A DNA stretch of 64,000 bases, taken from the NCBI RefSeq assembly GCF_002093975.1, contig NZ_KZ084334.1, positions 1 through 64,000 on the forward strand. Reading direction: 5' to 3'. Below the pieces are notes generated by a model. It saw only the letters and a list, made by a program, of their open reading frames with translations, made no database searches and was not told the origin of the DNA. Positions 41,878 through 50,717 of the stretch are shown here, piece after piece; position 1 is the first letter of the stretch, and every line of letters starts with the position of its first letter. Source of the DNA: Thermoactinospora rubra. GTDB taxonomy: Bacteria; Actinomycetota; Actinomycetes; Streptosporangiales; Streptosporangiaceae. Both the position numbers and the translations under genes were made by a program.

Positions 41878-42898
41878 GGCTGAGCCTCCTGACTGCCGGG
41901 AGGTACGGTGACCGTCCGTTCGACCTTGAATCCGGTGAACCCGTACAGCACGCTCAGCAGCGGGCTGAAGATGTTGAACAAGCAGAACGGCAGGTAGGCC
42001 AGCGTGGAGACGCCCAGCACCGCGCCCATGAACGCGCCGCAGGAGTTCCACGGCACCAGCGGCGAGGTGACCGTGCCGCTGTCGGCCGTCAGCCGGGACA
42101 GGTTCGTCGGCGCCAGCCCGCGTCTGGCGAACTCGGCGCGGAAGACCCGGGCGGGCAGCACCAGCGCGATGTACTGGTCGCCGGCGACGACGTTGAGGCC
42201 GAAACGCGCTGGCGAACACGGTCAGGAACAGCCGTCCCGTCCCCCTGGCCGCGCACCATCGGCTCGATGAGCCGGTTGATCAGGCCGAACTCCTCCAGGA
42301 TCGTGCCGAAGGTCACCGCGGGCTGGGTGAACATCCCGACCAGACCGGCGAACAGCGCCGAGGCGATCAGCGCCAGGGTGGCCGGCACCTTGCGGGCCGA
42401 CAGCACCACGAGCAGCAGCAGCGGCAGCAGGTTGAGCGGCGTGATCCAGAAGATGTCGCCCAGCGACCTCAGCTCGACCGTGGTCCAGGAGCTGCCGATC
42501 GACATGGCGATGACCGCGCAGATCAGCGCGGTCGCGGCGTAGTACCAGCCGGGCGAGAGCACCTGGATCCCGTAGTAGACGAGGGTCGGGATGGTGCCCG
42601 GCATGTTCCAGGTGCCGATCAGCGCGCCGACCGCCGGCAGGATGAACAGGGCGGTGGTGATCGACGACAGCGCGCGCTGCCCGCTGGCCTGCAGGTCCTC
42701 CCACCGGTGGCCGTTCTTCAGCACGACCAGCCCCGCGATCATCGCGCACAGGACCAGCGCGATCTGGATCGGGCCGTCCAGCGCGTCGAGCCCGAACAGC
42801 GCCAGCGAGCCGCCGATGAGCACCACCAGGGCCACCAGCGGCCAGATGGCGTCCCCCAGCGACGGCTCGCGCGGGTGCCGGACCTGTCCGCCAGCCAT
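41874..42898 (-). pseudogene. NhaC-type Na+/H+ antiporter, deleted and frameshifted
   Basis: From ATG 42898 the frame encodes NhaC-like spans (IWPLVALVVLIGGSLALFGL, ICAVIAMSIGSSWTTVE). Right after SSWTTV about 90 residues, including the usual G-A-Y-F-G-D-K-x-S-P-L block, are missing. Further breaks at ~42245 (G run) and ~42205 (T run) divide off the end, RVFRAEFARRGLAPTNLSRL, PLVPWNSCGAFMGAVLGV. At least one deletion and two indels. It lies upstream of arcD in the same direction and overlaps it by TTGA, forming a decayed antiporter-arcD-arcA unit. Confidence 0.78.
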
Positions 42899-42985
42899 GG
42901 ATCAACCCTCACCGGGGGAGCTCGGAGAGCCTGGCGCCCGCAGCCCACCGACGGCTGCCGGCGCATCGGACGATCCCGAGCGCGC

Positions 42986-43483
42986 CTAGCGCGCGGCTTG
43001 GGCCACCTCGAGCGCCTCGCGCAGCTGGAGCTCCGCATCCTCGCTGAGCGAGGTCTGCATGATCTCGCCGCCGTACGGCGCGACCTCGGCGATCACCTTG
43101 TCCGGCGTGCTCCGCGTGACCAGCAGGAACAGGGCCGCGCCACCCGTCTGCAGCCGCCGGCCGAGGTCCTTCATGAAGGCGTCGTCGACGCCGACGTCGG
43201 TCGCCGCGCCCATGGCGGCTCCCGCCGCGGCGCCCACCGCCATGCCCAGCAGAGGCGAGAGGAAGATCAGGCCGATCAGCCCGCCCCAGAGGCTGCCCAT
43301 GGTCGCGCCGGCGCCGACGGTGCTGTGCAGCTGGTGGAGCTTGATCTTGTCGTCGGCCTTCTTCTCCGCGACGACCGCGTCGGCCAGCGTGATCAGGTTC
43401 TGGCGCTGGAGCTCCATGAGGCGGTCGCGGACTCTCATGGCGGTGTCCACGCCAGGGTAGGCGACGGCGATCAGCGTGCTCAT
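42986..43483 (-). CDS. DUF1269 membrane-associated protein
   Basis: A 165-residue protein of the DUF1269 family: an N-terminal ferredoxin-like half (TLIAVAYPGVDTAMRVRDRL), a glycine-rich hydrophobic hairpin in the middle (LWGGLIGLIFLSPLLGMAVG, AAAGAAMGAATDVGVDDAF) and a C-terminal half (AALFLLVTRSTPDKVIAEVA, ALEVAQ). The hairpin probably inserts in the membrane. Stress-associated context is common, but the role is unknown. ATG 43483 has GGGGGAT just upstream. It is monocistronic, intact among decayed neighbours. Confidence 0.85.
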   Translation of the reverse strand: MSTLIAVAYPGVDTAMRVRDRLMELQRQNLITLADAVVAEKKADDKIKLHQLHSTVGAGATMGSLWGGLIGLIFLSPLLGMAVGAAAGAAMGAATDVGVDDAFMKDLGRRLQTGGAALFLLVTRSTPDKVIAEVAPYGGEIMQTSLSEDAELQLREALEVAQAAR

Positions 43484-43627
43484 GGAGCATCCCCCGTTTC
43501 GATGGTGAGAGCCAGGCCGTTTCCCGCCTCCCAGAACTTCACCCTCGTTCCGCCACGAACCCCGGCCTCAACCTGGCATTTGTAAATCATTCGCAAACGG
43601 CGGCGCGCCTTCGCCCGGTCACGGCGC

Positions 43628-44119
43628 TCATCCCGGCAGCTCGGCCAGCCAGCGCAGGGCGCCGAGCCCGGGCGTGAAGAAGTACTCGCCGCCGCGGGTG
43701 GTGACGAAGGACGGCAGGCCGGTGAGCCGACGCCGGACGGGCCGCTGCGGGATCGTGAACGTGCCCGTGCCCTCGTTGGCGCCGCACAGCGGGTCCCGCT
43801 CGCCGTCCCGGCCGATGAAGATGCCGCTGTTGACCCACTCTTCCTGGACGAACTCGAACCGGCGGCTCAGGGAAGCGCCGACGCCGGCGAACAGGATGCC
43901 GCACTCGCCGCCGGACGGGACGCCGTGGGCGGCCTCCCGCTCCATCTCGGCGACCTGATGGCCGTGGACCGCGGCGATCACCTCGTGGCCCCTCGCCGCG
44001 AGGTCGAGCGAGGCCATGCACCCGAATCCGGTGCCGGCCCCCGTGATGAGAATCCGCTTCCCCCATGAACCCCGCAATGCCGTCCGTCGTACCCGGCAGG
44101 CAGGGCGTAACCATTGCAA
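43628..44119 (-). pseudogene. chimera of a short-chain dehydrogenase start and a Dyp-type peroxidase end
   Basis: Codons ~19-62 read GKRILITGAGTGFGCMASLD, LAARGHEVIAAVHGHQVAEM, an SDR Rossmann opening with TGxxxGxG. The frame then passes directly into CGILFAGVGASLSRRFEFVQ, EEWVNSGIFIGRDGERDPL and SFVTTRGGEYFFTPGLGALR, the C-terminal end of a Dyp-type/heme peroxidase family protein. Two genes have been joined in frame by a deletion near residue 65. An extra G near the original SDR start also disrupts its ATG. The heme-ligand region and the SDR catalytic YxxxK are both absent. Confidence 0.7.
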
Positions 44120-44153
44120 ACCGGATGCCCAAGGACCTTCACTCGCGGGATCA

Positions 44154-44172
44154 TTAGGATAGGCTTACCTTA
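44154..44172. promoter_or_regulatory. iron box (DmdR1/IdeR-type operator)
   Basis: TTAGGATAGGCTTACCTTA matches the actinobacterial iron box TTAGGTTAGGCTAACCTAA at 16 of 19 positions and keeps dyad symmetry. It ends 21 bp before the GTG of the acylase-acetyltransferase gene, so iron-loaded DmdR/IdeR should repress it. The regulator gene is not in this window. Confidence 0.85.
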
Positions 44173-44193
44173 CTGTTCAGGAACGGGGGATCC

Positions 44194-46935
44194 GTGACCA
44201 TCGTCGTCGGCCGGGACGCCTGGGGCATTCCGCACGTGAAGGCGGACAACGCCCTGGAGCTCGCCTTCGCGCAGGGGCGCGTCACCGCCGTGGACCGGGC
44301 CTGGCAGTTGGAGATCGAACGGCACCGCGCCCGGGGCACGTCCGCCGCCTTCCTCGGCGCCGAGGCCGCGGGCTGGGACGTCTTCGCCCGCCAGGCCCGG
44401 CTCGACGACACCGCCCGGCGCTGCTTCGCCGCGCTCCGGCGCGGGGATCCGGACACCGCCGCCTGGGTCGCGGCCTACGCCGACGGCGTCAACGACGGGC
44501 TGGCGGAGGGCGCCCGCCGCGCCCCCGAGTTCGCGGCCGTGGGCCTGGAGCCGGGGCGCTGGGAGCCGTGGACCCCGATGGGGATCTGGCTCTCGGCGCA
44601 CATCCTGTTCGCGGGCTTCCCGGCCAAGCTGTGGCGGGAGGAGGTCATCCGCCACCTGGGGCCGGAGGCCGTCGGGCTGTTCGCCACGGACGGGCCGGGC
44701 ACCTCGGGCAGCAACGGCTGGCTGCTGGCCGGCGTTCGCACCGCGACCGGCCTGCCCCTGATCGCGGGGGATCCGCACCGCTTCATCGAGGACCCGGGCG
44801 TCTACCAGCAGATCCACCTGGCCTGCCCGGAGTACGACGTCGTCGGCCTGGCGATTCCCGGCATCCCCGGCATCGCCCACTTCGGCCACACCGGCACGGT
44901 GGCGTGGGCCATCACCAACGCCATGGCCGACTACCAGGACCTCTACCGGGAACGGCTGCGCCGTACCGGGGAGGGGGTGGAGGCGCTCGGGCCCGGAGGG
45001 TGGCGGCCCGCCCACCGGCACACCGAGACCGTCGAGGTGGCCGGGGACGAGCCCGTCGAGGTGGAGGTCGTCGAGACCGAACGCGGCCCCGTGATCATCT
45101 TCCTCGGCGGGCCGGCCGAGGGCGAGGGCGAGGGCATCAGCCTGCGCTACCCGCCGCGCGTCCGCGAGGACCTGGGCTTCGGCGCGCTGCCCGCGCTGCT
45201 GGCGGCCCGCCGCGTCGCCGACGTGGACCGGGCGCTGGACGCCTGGGCCGAGCCCCTCAACGTCGTCCTGGCCGCCGACGTCGAGGGCGGCCTGCTGCAC
45301 CGGGTCGCGGGCGCCGTCCCCGTGCGTCACGACGACAACCGCGTGCGCGCCGTACCGGCGTGGGAGGCCGGCCACGAGTGGCGCGGCTGGCACCGCCCGC
45401 CCCGCGGCGAGGTCCGCGACGGGCTCGCCGTCATGGCCAACGACCGCGGCCTGGCCGCGCCGCTGGGCGTGGAGTTCGCCGCGCCGCACCGCGCCGCCCG
45501 CATCCGGCGCCTGCTGGAGAGCCGGAACGCCTGGTCGGCCGCGGACATGGCGGCGATCCACACGGACGACCACCTGTCCTCCGCCGCGCCCCTCCTGGAC
45601 CACCTCTCGCGCTTGGACGGCCTCAGCCCGCCCGCCGCCCGGCTGCGCGACCGGCTGCTGGCCTGGGATCGGCGCATGGCGGCCGGAAGCGCCGACGCGG
45701 GGGCGTTCGCGGCTGTGCGCGGCGCGGTCGTCCGGCGGCTCGCGGCGCACCCCGCGCTGGCCGCGCTCAGCCGGCCCCCGGCCTATCCCGCGCTGTTCCT
45801 GCCCTGGCTGAACCTGGCCTCCCGCGTCGCCTACGCGCTGGAGCACCTGCTGCGGGAGGACCTGACCGCGGGCCCGCTGCCCGGGCTCGACGCCGCCCGC
45901 GCGGTGCGGGAGGCGCTCGAGGAGGTGGCCGCGACCGGCAACCCCGGCATGACGTGGGGGCAGACCCACCGGCTCGCCGCATGGCGCGCCCTGCCGTACG
46001 GCCAGGACGCTCGCGAGCGGCCGCCGGCGCTGTCCGGCGACCACGACTGCGTGCTGTGCACCTCCAGCGTGCCCGGCGTCACCGACCTCGCCGCGCGAGG
46101 GCCGGCGGCCCGCTACGTGTGGGACCTGGCCCGGCGCGAGGACAGCCGGTGGGTCGTCCCGTTCGGCGCCTCGGGCGTGCCGGGGTCGCCCCACCACCGC
46201 GACCAGCTCCCGTTGTGGCTGAACGGGGAGCTCGTGCCCGTGATCACCGACTGGGACCGGCTGGCCACCGAGTCCTTCCCCACCCCGAACCCCACCCCGA
46301 GCCCCACCCCGAGGAGGACCACCCCCATGACCGCACGCGCCTGGACGGCGGCGGGCCGCGCTCCCGTCCACGAGCAGCACGTCGAGGGCTTCGGCACCGT
46401 GCGCCTCCTGCGCGTCGACCCGGCCGCCGACGTCGACGTGCTCCACGGCTGGGTGACGCAGGAGCGGGCCCGGTTCTGGGGCATGAGCGGCTTCAGCCGT
46501 GAGGAGGTGCTGCGGACCTACGAGCACCTCGACTCGCTCACCACGCACCACGCCTACCTGGCCGTCCGGGACGACACGCCGCTCGCGCTGTTCCAGACCT
46601 ACGAGCCGCAGGCCGACCGGGTCAGCGAGTGCTACGACCCCGAGCCCGGCGACATCGGCGCCCACGTGCTGATCGGCCCGGCCGAGGGCGAGGCGCGGCC
46701 GGGCTTCACCGGCGCGCTGCTGTCGGTGCTCGTCTCCTTCGCGTTCGGCACGCTGGGACGGCGGCGCATCGTGGCCGAGCCCGACGCCGGCAACGACAAG
46801 GCGATCAGCCGTCTGGTCAGGATGGGCGCCGAGCTCGGGCCGGTGGTGGTGCTGCCCGAGGTCGACCTGCCGGAGGTGTACCTGCCGGCCAAGCGGGCGC
46901 AGCTGGCCTTCCTCACCCGGGAGCCGGTCTCCTAG
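44194..46935 (+). CDS. penicillin acylase-type Ntn hydrolase fused to siderophore-type acetyltransferase
   Basis: A 913-residue frame. Residues 1-~700 are a penicillin-amidase-family N-terminal-nucleophile hydrolase: VGRDAWGIPHVKADNALELA, then the autocleavage site GTSGSNGWLLAG with nucleophile Ser173, GIPGIAHFGHTGTVAWAITN and the late WGQTHRLA. No signal peptide, unlike PvdQ. Residues ~712-913 (EQHVEGFGTVRLLRVDPA, FWGMSGFSREEVLRTYEHL, DIGAHVLIGP, RIVAEPDAGNDKAISRLVRM) are an IucB/AlcB/DesC-like acyltransferase that acylates N-hydroxy-amines in hydroxamate siderophores. A Pro-Thr linker encoded by a 12-bp repeat joins them. ATG 46327 with GAGGAGGA upstream may allow separate translation of the second domain. 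Iron-box control fits siderophore maturation or recycling. Confidence 0.85.
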   Translation: MTIVVGRDAWGIPHVKADNALELAFAQGRVTAVDRAWQLEIERHRARGTSAAFLGAEAAGWDVFARQARLDDTARRCFAALRRGDPDTAAWVAAYADGVNDGLAEGARRAPEFAAVGLEPGRWEPWTPMGIWLSAHILFAGFPAKLWREEVIRHLGPEAVGLFATDGPGTSGSNGWLLAGVRTATGLPLIAGDPHRFIEDPGVYQQIHLACPEYDVVGLAIPGIPGIAHFGHTGTVAWAITNAMADYQDLYRERLRRTGEGVEALGPGGWRPAHRHTETVEVAGDEPVEVEVVETERGPVIIFLGGPAEGEGEGISLRYPPRVREDLGFGALPALLAARRVADVDRALDAWAEPLNVVLAADVEGGLLHRVAGAVPVRHDDNRVRAVPAWEAGHEWRGWHRPPRGEVRDGLAVMANDRGLAAPLGVEFAAPHRAARIRRLLESRNAWSAADMAAIHTDDHLSSAAPLLDHLSRLDGLSPPAARLRDRLLAWDRRMAAGSADAGAFAAVRGAVVRRLAAHPALAALSRPPAYPALFLPWLNLASRVAYALEHLLREDLTAGPLPGLDAARAVREALEEVAATGNPGMTWGQTHRLAAWRALPYGQDARERPPALSGDHDCVLCTSSVPGVTDLAARGPAARYVWDLARREDSRWVVPFGASGVPGSPHHRDQLPLWLNGELVPVITDWDRLATESFPTPNPTPSPTPRRTTPMTARAWTAAGRAPVHEQHVEGFGTVRLLRVDPAADVDVLHGWVTQERARFWGMSGFSREEVLRTYEHLDSLTTHHAYLAVRDDTPLALFQTYEPQADRVSECYDPEPGDIGAHVLIGPAEGEARPGFTGALLSVLVSFAFGTLGRRRIVAEPDAGNDKAISRLVRMGAELGPVVVLPEVDLPEVYLPAKRAQLAFLTREPVS
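46278..46313. repeat. 12-bp tandem repeat, three copies, encoding the fusion linker
   Basis: CCCCACCCCGAA, CCCCACCCCGAG, CCCCACCCCGAG span exactly 36 bp and encode the TPNPTPSPTP linker just before the internal ribosome site and ATG 46327. Confidence 0.95.
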
Positions 46936-47029
46936 CGACGTCGCGGGCGCCGGCTCGCCAGCGCGCTGCAAGCGTGCGTCAATGGGCGCTTCCCATAGTG
47001 GGGACTCCAGCTCCTCGGGAGGTGACCGG

Positions 47030-48196
47030 ATGACGTCCACGCGGACACCGGCCGCGACGGCGGTGCGCGCGCAGCCTCAGCCCGGCCGCCGGCTGGCGGA
47101 GGCCGAGCGGTGGTTCGTGCGCCAGGGGCTGCCCAGGCTGCGGCGCGCGCCCGGGCGCGGCGACACCGTGACCAGGATGGCCCCCGTGCTGGGTCTCCTC
47201 GGCATCGTCCACTGGATCCCCGCCGACTTGCCCGAGGTCCTGGTGATCTGCATGGTCGCCGCCGCGGCCGTCCCGTTGCGCCACTGGATCGGCGGCCGGC
47301 TCCGGTCCCCTCTCGCGCGCCTGACGGCCGTGGCCTGTGTCTGCCTGTACGGCTCCAGCACGCGGCCCATCGTCGAGGGCTTGAGAACGGCGATCGAGAC
47401 GCGCCACCTCCCGCAGGGTCTCCTGGTCTGGACCACGGTGGTCCTGCTCGGCGCGGGCTTCGCCCTGGCCTACCTGTGCACGGCCTTCGGGCTGGTGCCG
47501 CTGGCCGGCCGGGCGCTGCTCCACGCCCTCGGCGACCTAAGGAACGGCTTCCAGCTACAGGCCCGCAGCATGCCCATGCTGCTCTTCCTCACCTTGTTCT
47601 TCTTCTTCACCGGCGAGCTGTGGCAGCTGGCCGGACGGCTGACCTGGCAGCGCGAGGCTCTCGTGATCGCCATCTTCGCCATCGTGACGGTGTTCGCGTC
47701 CGGCGCCCGGCTGCGTGAGGAGATCGCGCAGATCGAGGACGGCCTGTCGGCCGAGGCCGTGATCACCGCGTGCCGGGGCACCCCGCTCGAAGGCTCCGCG
47801 GCCTGCCGCGCCGGATGGCGGGCCGCCCCGCTGTCGCGCCTGCAGAACCTGAACCTGCTGTTCCTGCTCGCCAGCAGGCAGCTCGTCCAGGCGGTCGTGG
47901 TCGGCGTCGGCATGTTCGCGTTCTTCGTGACGCTGGGCCTCGTCCTCATCGACCCGCACACGATGCAGGAGTGGATCGGCGCGCCGCCGCAGCCGTCCGC
48001 CCTCGTGCCGGCCGTACCGGCCGAGCTGGTGCGCGTGTCACTGCTGCTGGCCGGCTTCTCCAGCATGTACTTCGCCTTCTCGGCCATGGTCGATCCGAAC
48101 TACCGCAAGCAGTTCTTCCCGCCGGTGATCCGCGAGCTGGAGAGGGTGCTCGCGGTGCGCGCCGTGTACCTGACGCTCGCCCGCGGCGGCTCCTAG
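47030..48196 (+). CDS. integral membrane protein of unknown function
   Basis: A 388-residue membrane protein. A basic soluble start is followed by spans around MAPVLGLLGIVHWIP, VLVICMVAAAAVPLRHWI, TTVVLLGAGFALAYLCTAFG, PMLLFLTLFFFFTGELWQLA, ALVIAIFAIVTVFASG and, near the end, LVQAVVVGVGMFAFFVTLGL and LLLAGFSSMYFAFSAMVDP. A soluble helical insert (~215-285) lies between the halves. I do not recognise a family. ATG 47030 has GGGAGG seven bases upstream. It lies 94 bp after the acylase fusion and converges on propionyl-CoA synthetase, sharing the stop tetranucleotide CTAG. Confidence 0.8.
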   Translation: MTSTRTPAATAVRAQPQPGRRLAEAERWFVRQGLPRLRRAPGRGDTVTRMAPVLGLLGIVHWIPADLPEVLVICMVAAAAVPLRHWIGGRLRSPLARLTAVACVCLYGSSTRPIVEGLRTAIETRHLPQGLLVWTTVVLLGAGFALAYLCTAFGLVPLAGRALLHALGDLRNGFQLQARSMPMLLFLTLFFFFTGELWQLAGRLTWQREALVIAIFAIVTVFASGARLREEIAQIEDGLSAEAVITACRGTPLEGSAACRAGWRAAPLSRLQNLNLLFLLASRQLVQAVVVGVGMFAFFVTLGLVLIDPHTMQEWIGAPPQPSALVPAVPAELVRVSLLLAGFSSMYFAFSAMVDPNYRKQFFPPVIRELERVLAVRAVYLTLARGGS

Positions 48197-50040
48197 CCGA
48201 GGCGCTCGATCTCCTCCAGCGCGGCCGGATCCTCGATCGTCGAGGGCACCCGGTACTGCCTGCCGTCGGCGATGGCGCGCATCGTGGCCCGCAGGATCTT
48301 GCCCGACCTGGTCTTGGGCAGGCGGGAGACCACCCTGACGCGCTTGAACGCCGCCACGGGGCCGATCTGGTCGCGGACGAGCGCCACCAGCTCCGCCTCG
48401 ACGTCGGGCTCGGCGCGCTCGACGCCGCTCTTGAGCACCACGTACCCCACCGGTACCTGGCCCTTGAGCTGGTCCGTCACGCCGATCACCGCACACTCGG
48501 CCACGTCGGGGTGGGTGGCCAGGACCTCCTCCATCGCCCCCGTGGACAGCCGGTGTCCGGCCACGTTGATCACGTCGTCCGTGCGCCCCATGACGAACAG
48601 GTAGCCGTCCTCGTCGACGTGGCCGCCGTCGCCCGTCAGGTAGTGGCCGGGATAGCGGGCCAGGTAGGACTGCACGAACCGGTCGTGGTCCCGGTACAGG
48701 GTGGGCAGCGTGCCGGGCGGCAGCGGCAGCCGTACCACGATCGCCCCGTCGACGCCGGGCGGGCACTCGCGGCCCTGCTCGTCCAGGATGCGCACGTCGT
48801 AGCCGGGCACGGGCACCGTCGGGGAGCCCGGCTTGGGCTGAAGCGGCTCGATGCCCATGCAGTTGGCGGCGACGGGCCAGCCGGTCTCGGTCTGCCACCA
48901 GTGGTCGATCACGGGGACGCCCAGCAGGTCCGTGGCCCAGTGGTAGGTGTCGGGGTCCAGCCGTTCCCCGGCGAGGAAGAGGTAGCGCAGGTCCGGCAGG
49001 TCCCGCAGGAGCCGTCCCGACGGGTCCTCCTTCTTGATCGCGCGGATGGCGGTGGGCGCGGTGAACAGGGTCTTGACCTTGTGGTCGGCGGCCACGCGCC
49101 AGAACGCGCCCGCGTCCGGCGTGCCGACCGGCTTGCCCTCGTACAGGACGGTCGTGCATCCGGCCAGCAGGGGCCCGTAGACGATGTAGGAGTGGCCGAC
49201 CACCCAGCCCACGTCCGAGGCGGCCCAGAACACCTCGCCGGGATGGGTGTCGTAGACGGCGCCCATCGACCACCGCAGGGCGACGGCGTGGCCGCCGTTG
49301 TCGCGGACGATGCCCTTGGGCGCCCCGGTGGTGCCGGAGGTGTAGAGGATGTAGAGCGGGTCCGTCGCGGCCACCGGCACGCAGCCGGTCTCCTCCGCCT
49401 TGGCCGCCGTCTGCGCCCAGTCCAGCTCCCCGTCCCGCAGCTGCGCCTCGGCCTGCGGGCGTTGCAGGATCACGCAGGCGTCCGGCCGGTGCGAGGCCCG
49501 GTCGAGCGCGGCGTCCAGCAGCGGCTTGTACTCGACGATCCGCCCCGGCTCCAGCCCGCAGGAGGCGCTGAGGATCACCTTCGGCTCGGCGTGGTCGATC
49601 CTGGCCGCGAGCTCGGGGGCGGCGAACCCGCCGAACACCACCGAGTGCACCGCGCCGATGCGGGCGCAGGCCAGCATCCCGATGACCGCTTCTGGCACCA
49701 TGGGCATGTAGATCACGACCGTGTCGCCCTCGGTCACGCCCAGGCTCTGCAGCATGCCCGCCGTCCGGGCGACCTCGCCGCGCAGTTCCTCGTAGGTGAA
49801 CCGGCGCAGCGTCCCGGTGACCGGGCTGTCGTAGATCAGCGCGGGCTGGTCGCCGCGGCCGTCCGCCACGTGCCGGTCGAGGGCGTTGAAGCAGGTGTTG
49901 AGCCGCCCGTCGGGAAACCACCGCCCGTCCTCGAACACCGTCTTGGGCTCCACGTCCCACGCGATCGCCCGCGCCGCCTCGCCCCAGAAGCCCTCGGGGT
50001 CTTCCAGGCTGCGCCTGTAGGTCTGCTCATAGCCGGCCAT
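48193..50040 (-). CDS. prpE: propionyl-CoA synthetase-like acyl-CoA ligase
   Basis: A 615-residue AMP-forming acetyl/propionyl-CoA synthetase. Motifs: the AMP-binding loop LYILYTSGTTGAPKGIVRDN, WAASDVGWVVGHSYIVYGPL, HWWQTETGWPVAANCMGIEP, TGDGGHVDEDGYLFVMGRTD and the C-terminal acetyl-regulated lysine in KTRSGKILRATMRAIADG. The PrpE-like QTETGWP and LNTCFNALDRHV point to propionate rather than acetate, but both may be used. ATG 50040 is preceded by GAGAGG; a second ATG nine bases upstream is possible. It is cytoplasmic and convergent with the membrane gene. Confidence 0.88.
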   Translation of the reverse strand: MAGYEQTYRRSLEDPEGFWGEAARAIAWDVEPKTVFEDGRWFPDGRLNTCFNALDRHVADGRGDQPALIYDSPVTGTLRRFTYEELRGEVARTAGMLQSLGVTEGDTVVIYMPMVPEAVIGMLACARIGAVHSVVFGGFAAPELAARIDHAEPKVILSASCGLEPGRIVEYKPLLDAALDRASHRPDACVILQRPQAEAQLRDGELDWAQTAAKAEETGCVPVAATDPLYILYTSGTTGAPKGIVRDNGGHAVALRWSMGAVYDTHPGEVFWAASDVGWVVGHSYIVYGPLLAGCTTVLYEGKPVGTPDAGAFWRVAADHKVKTLFTAPTAIRAIKKEDPSGRLLRDLPDLRYLFLAGERLDPDTYHWATDLLGVPVIDHWWQTETGWPVAANCMGIEPLQPKPGSPTVPVPGYDVRILDEQGRECPPGVDGAIVVRLPLPPGTLPTLYRDHDRFVQSYLARYPGHYLTGDGGHVDEDGYLFVMGRTDDVINVAGHRLSTGAMEEVLATHPDVAECAVIGVTDQLKGQVPVGYVVLKSGVERAEPDVEAELVALVRDQIGPVAAFKRVRVVSRLPKTRSGKILRATMRAIADGRQYRVPSTIEDPAALEEIERLG

Positions 50041-50144
50041 GGTGCCCATCCTCTCCCCGGCCGCCGCCGTACGGTAGACCCGCGCCTCCTGGGGTACCCG
50101 GTACCCCGTCCGAAGCTGGATCAGGCAGGCGAAGGGGTGGCGGC

Positions 50145-50525
50145 GTGACGAGCCGGTTCGCGCAGTGGACGCTCGATGTGCACGACAGCAGGAAGATGGC
50201 CGCGTTCTGGGCGGCGGTGCTGGGTTATGAGATCGAGCACGACGGCGAGGGGCCGCACCTGTGGCCGCCCGCGGACGCGCCGAGGAACTCGCTGACGGTC
50301 TGGCTCCAGCCGGCCGACGCGCCGAAGCGCGGCAAGAACCGCAACCATCCCGACCTCTATGTCCCCGACGGCGGCGACGTGGACGCCGAGGTCGAGCGGC
50401 TGATCGGGCTGGGCGCCACGCGGGTGGACGTCGGCCAGCGTGGTGACGAGGGGTTCGTCGTGCTGGCCGATCCGGAGGGCAACGAGTTCTGCCTGCTGTA
50501 CCGGCGGCATCCGCAGGGCGCCTAG
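50145..50525 (+). CDS. VOC (glyoxalase/bleomycin-resistance) family protein
   Basis: A 126-residue vicinal-oxygen-chelate protein with two beta-alpha-beta-beta modules: FAQWTLDVHDSRKMAAFWAA, VLGYEIEHDGEGPHLWPPA and HPDLYVPDGGDVDAEVERLI, FVVLADPEGNEFCLLY. The 'DPEGNEFCL' ending is the family hallmark and provides the glutamate ligand. Small soluble enzymes or binding proteins; the ligand cannot be predicted. GTG 50145 is the first codon that keeps the first strand; GGGTGG lies just upstream. Its stop shares CTAG with the convergent small frame. Confidence 0.85.
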   Translation: MTSRFAQWTLDVHDSRKMAAFWAAVLGYEIEHDGEGPHLWPPADAPRNSLTVWLQPADAPKRGKNRNHPDLYVPDGGDVDAEVERLIGLGATRVDVGQRGDEGFVVLADPEGNEFCLLYRRHPQGA

Positions 50526-50668
50526 GAGGGGGCGCGCGACGCCCGGTCCAGCACGTCGCGGACGAGGGCGGCCACCTCCTGCGGCGTGAACTCCATGGCG
50601 TTCTCCCCGACGCTGACCTCGAAGCTGCAGCAGGTGGGGTCGGGCGCGGAGCGGACCCGGCCCCACAT
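50522..50668 (-). CDS. small cysteine-containing frame, unknown or remnant
   Basis: A 48-residue reading frame, MWGRVRSAPDPTCCSFEVSV then AMEFTPQEVAALVRDVLDRA. The tail looks like a genuine helical protein end, and the upstream DNA in another frame (LDTLGSRMPAYV) reads like its missing continuation, so this may be the 3' part of a frameshifted gene. I know no family. There is no convincing ribosome site. It converges with the VOC gene through CTAG. Confidence 0.35.
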   Translation of the reverse strand: MWGRVRSAPDPTCCSFEVSVGENAMEFTPQEVAALVRDVLDRASRAPS

Positions 50669-50717
50669 AGGCGGGCATGCGGGAGCCCAGGGTGTCGAGG
50701 CGGACCCCGGCCGGTGC

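Noticed and set aside
44170-47040. A 956-codon reverse-strand open frame
   Set aside because: It is antisense to the acylase-acetyltransferase gene; composition is the Arg/Gly/His-rich type produced by codon-position GC bias and it matches no family.
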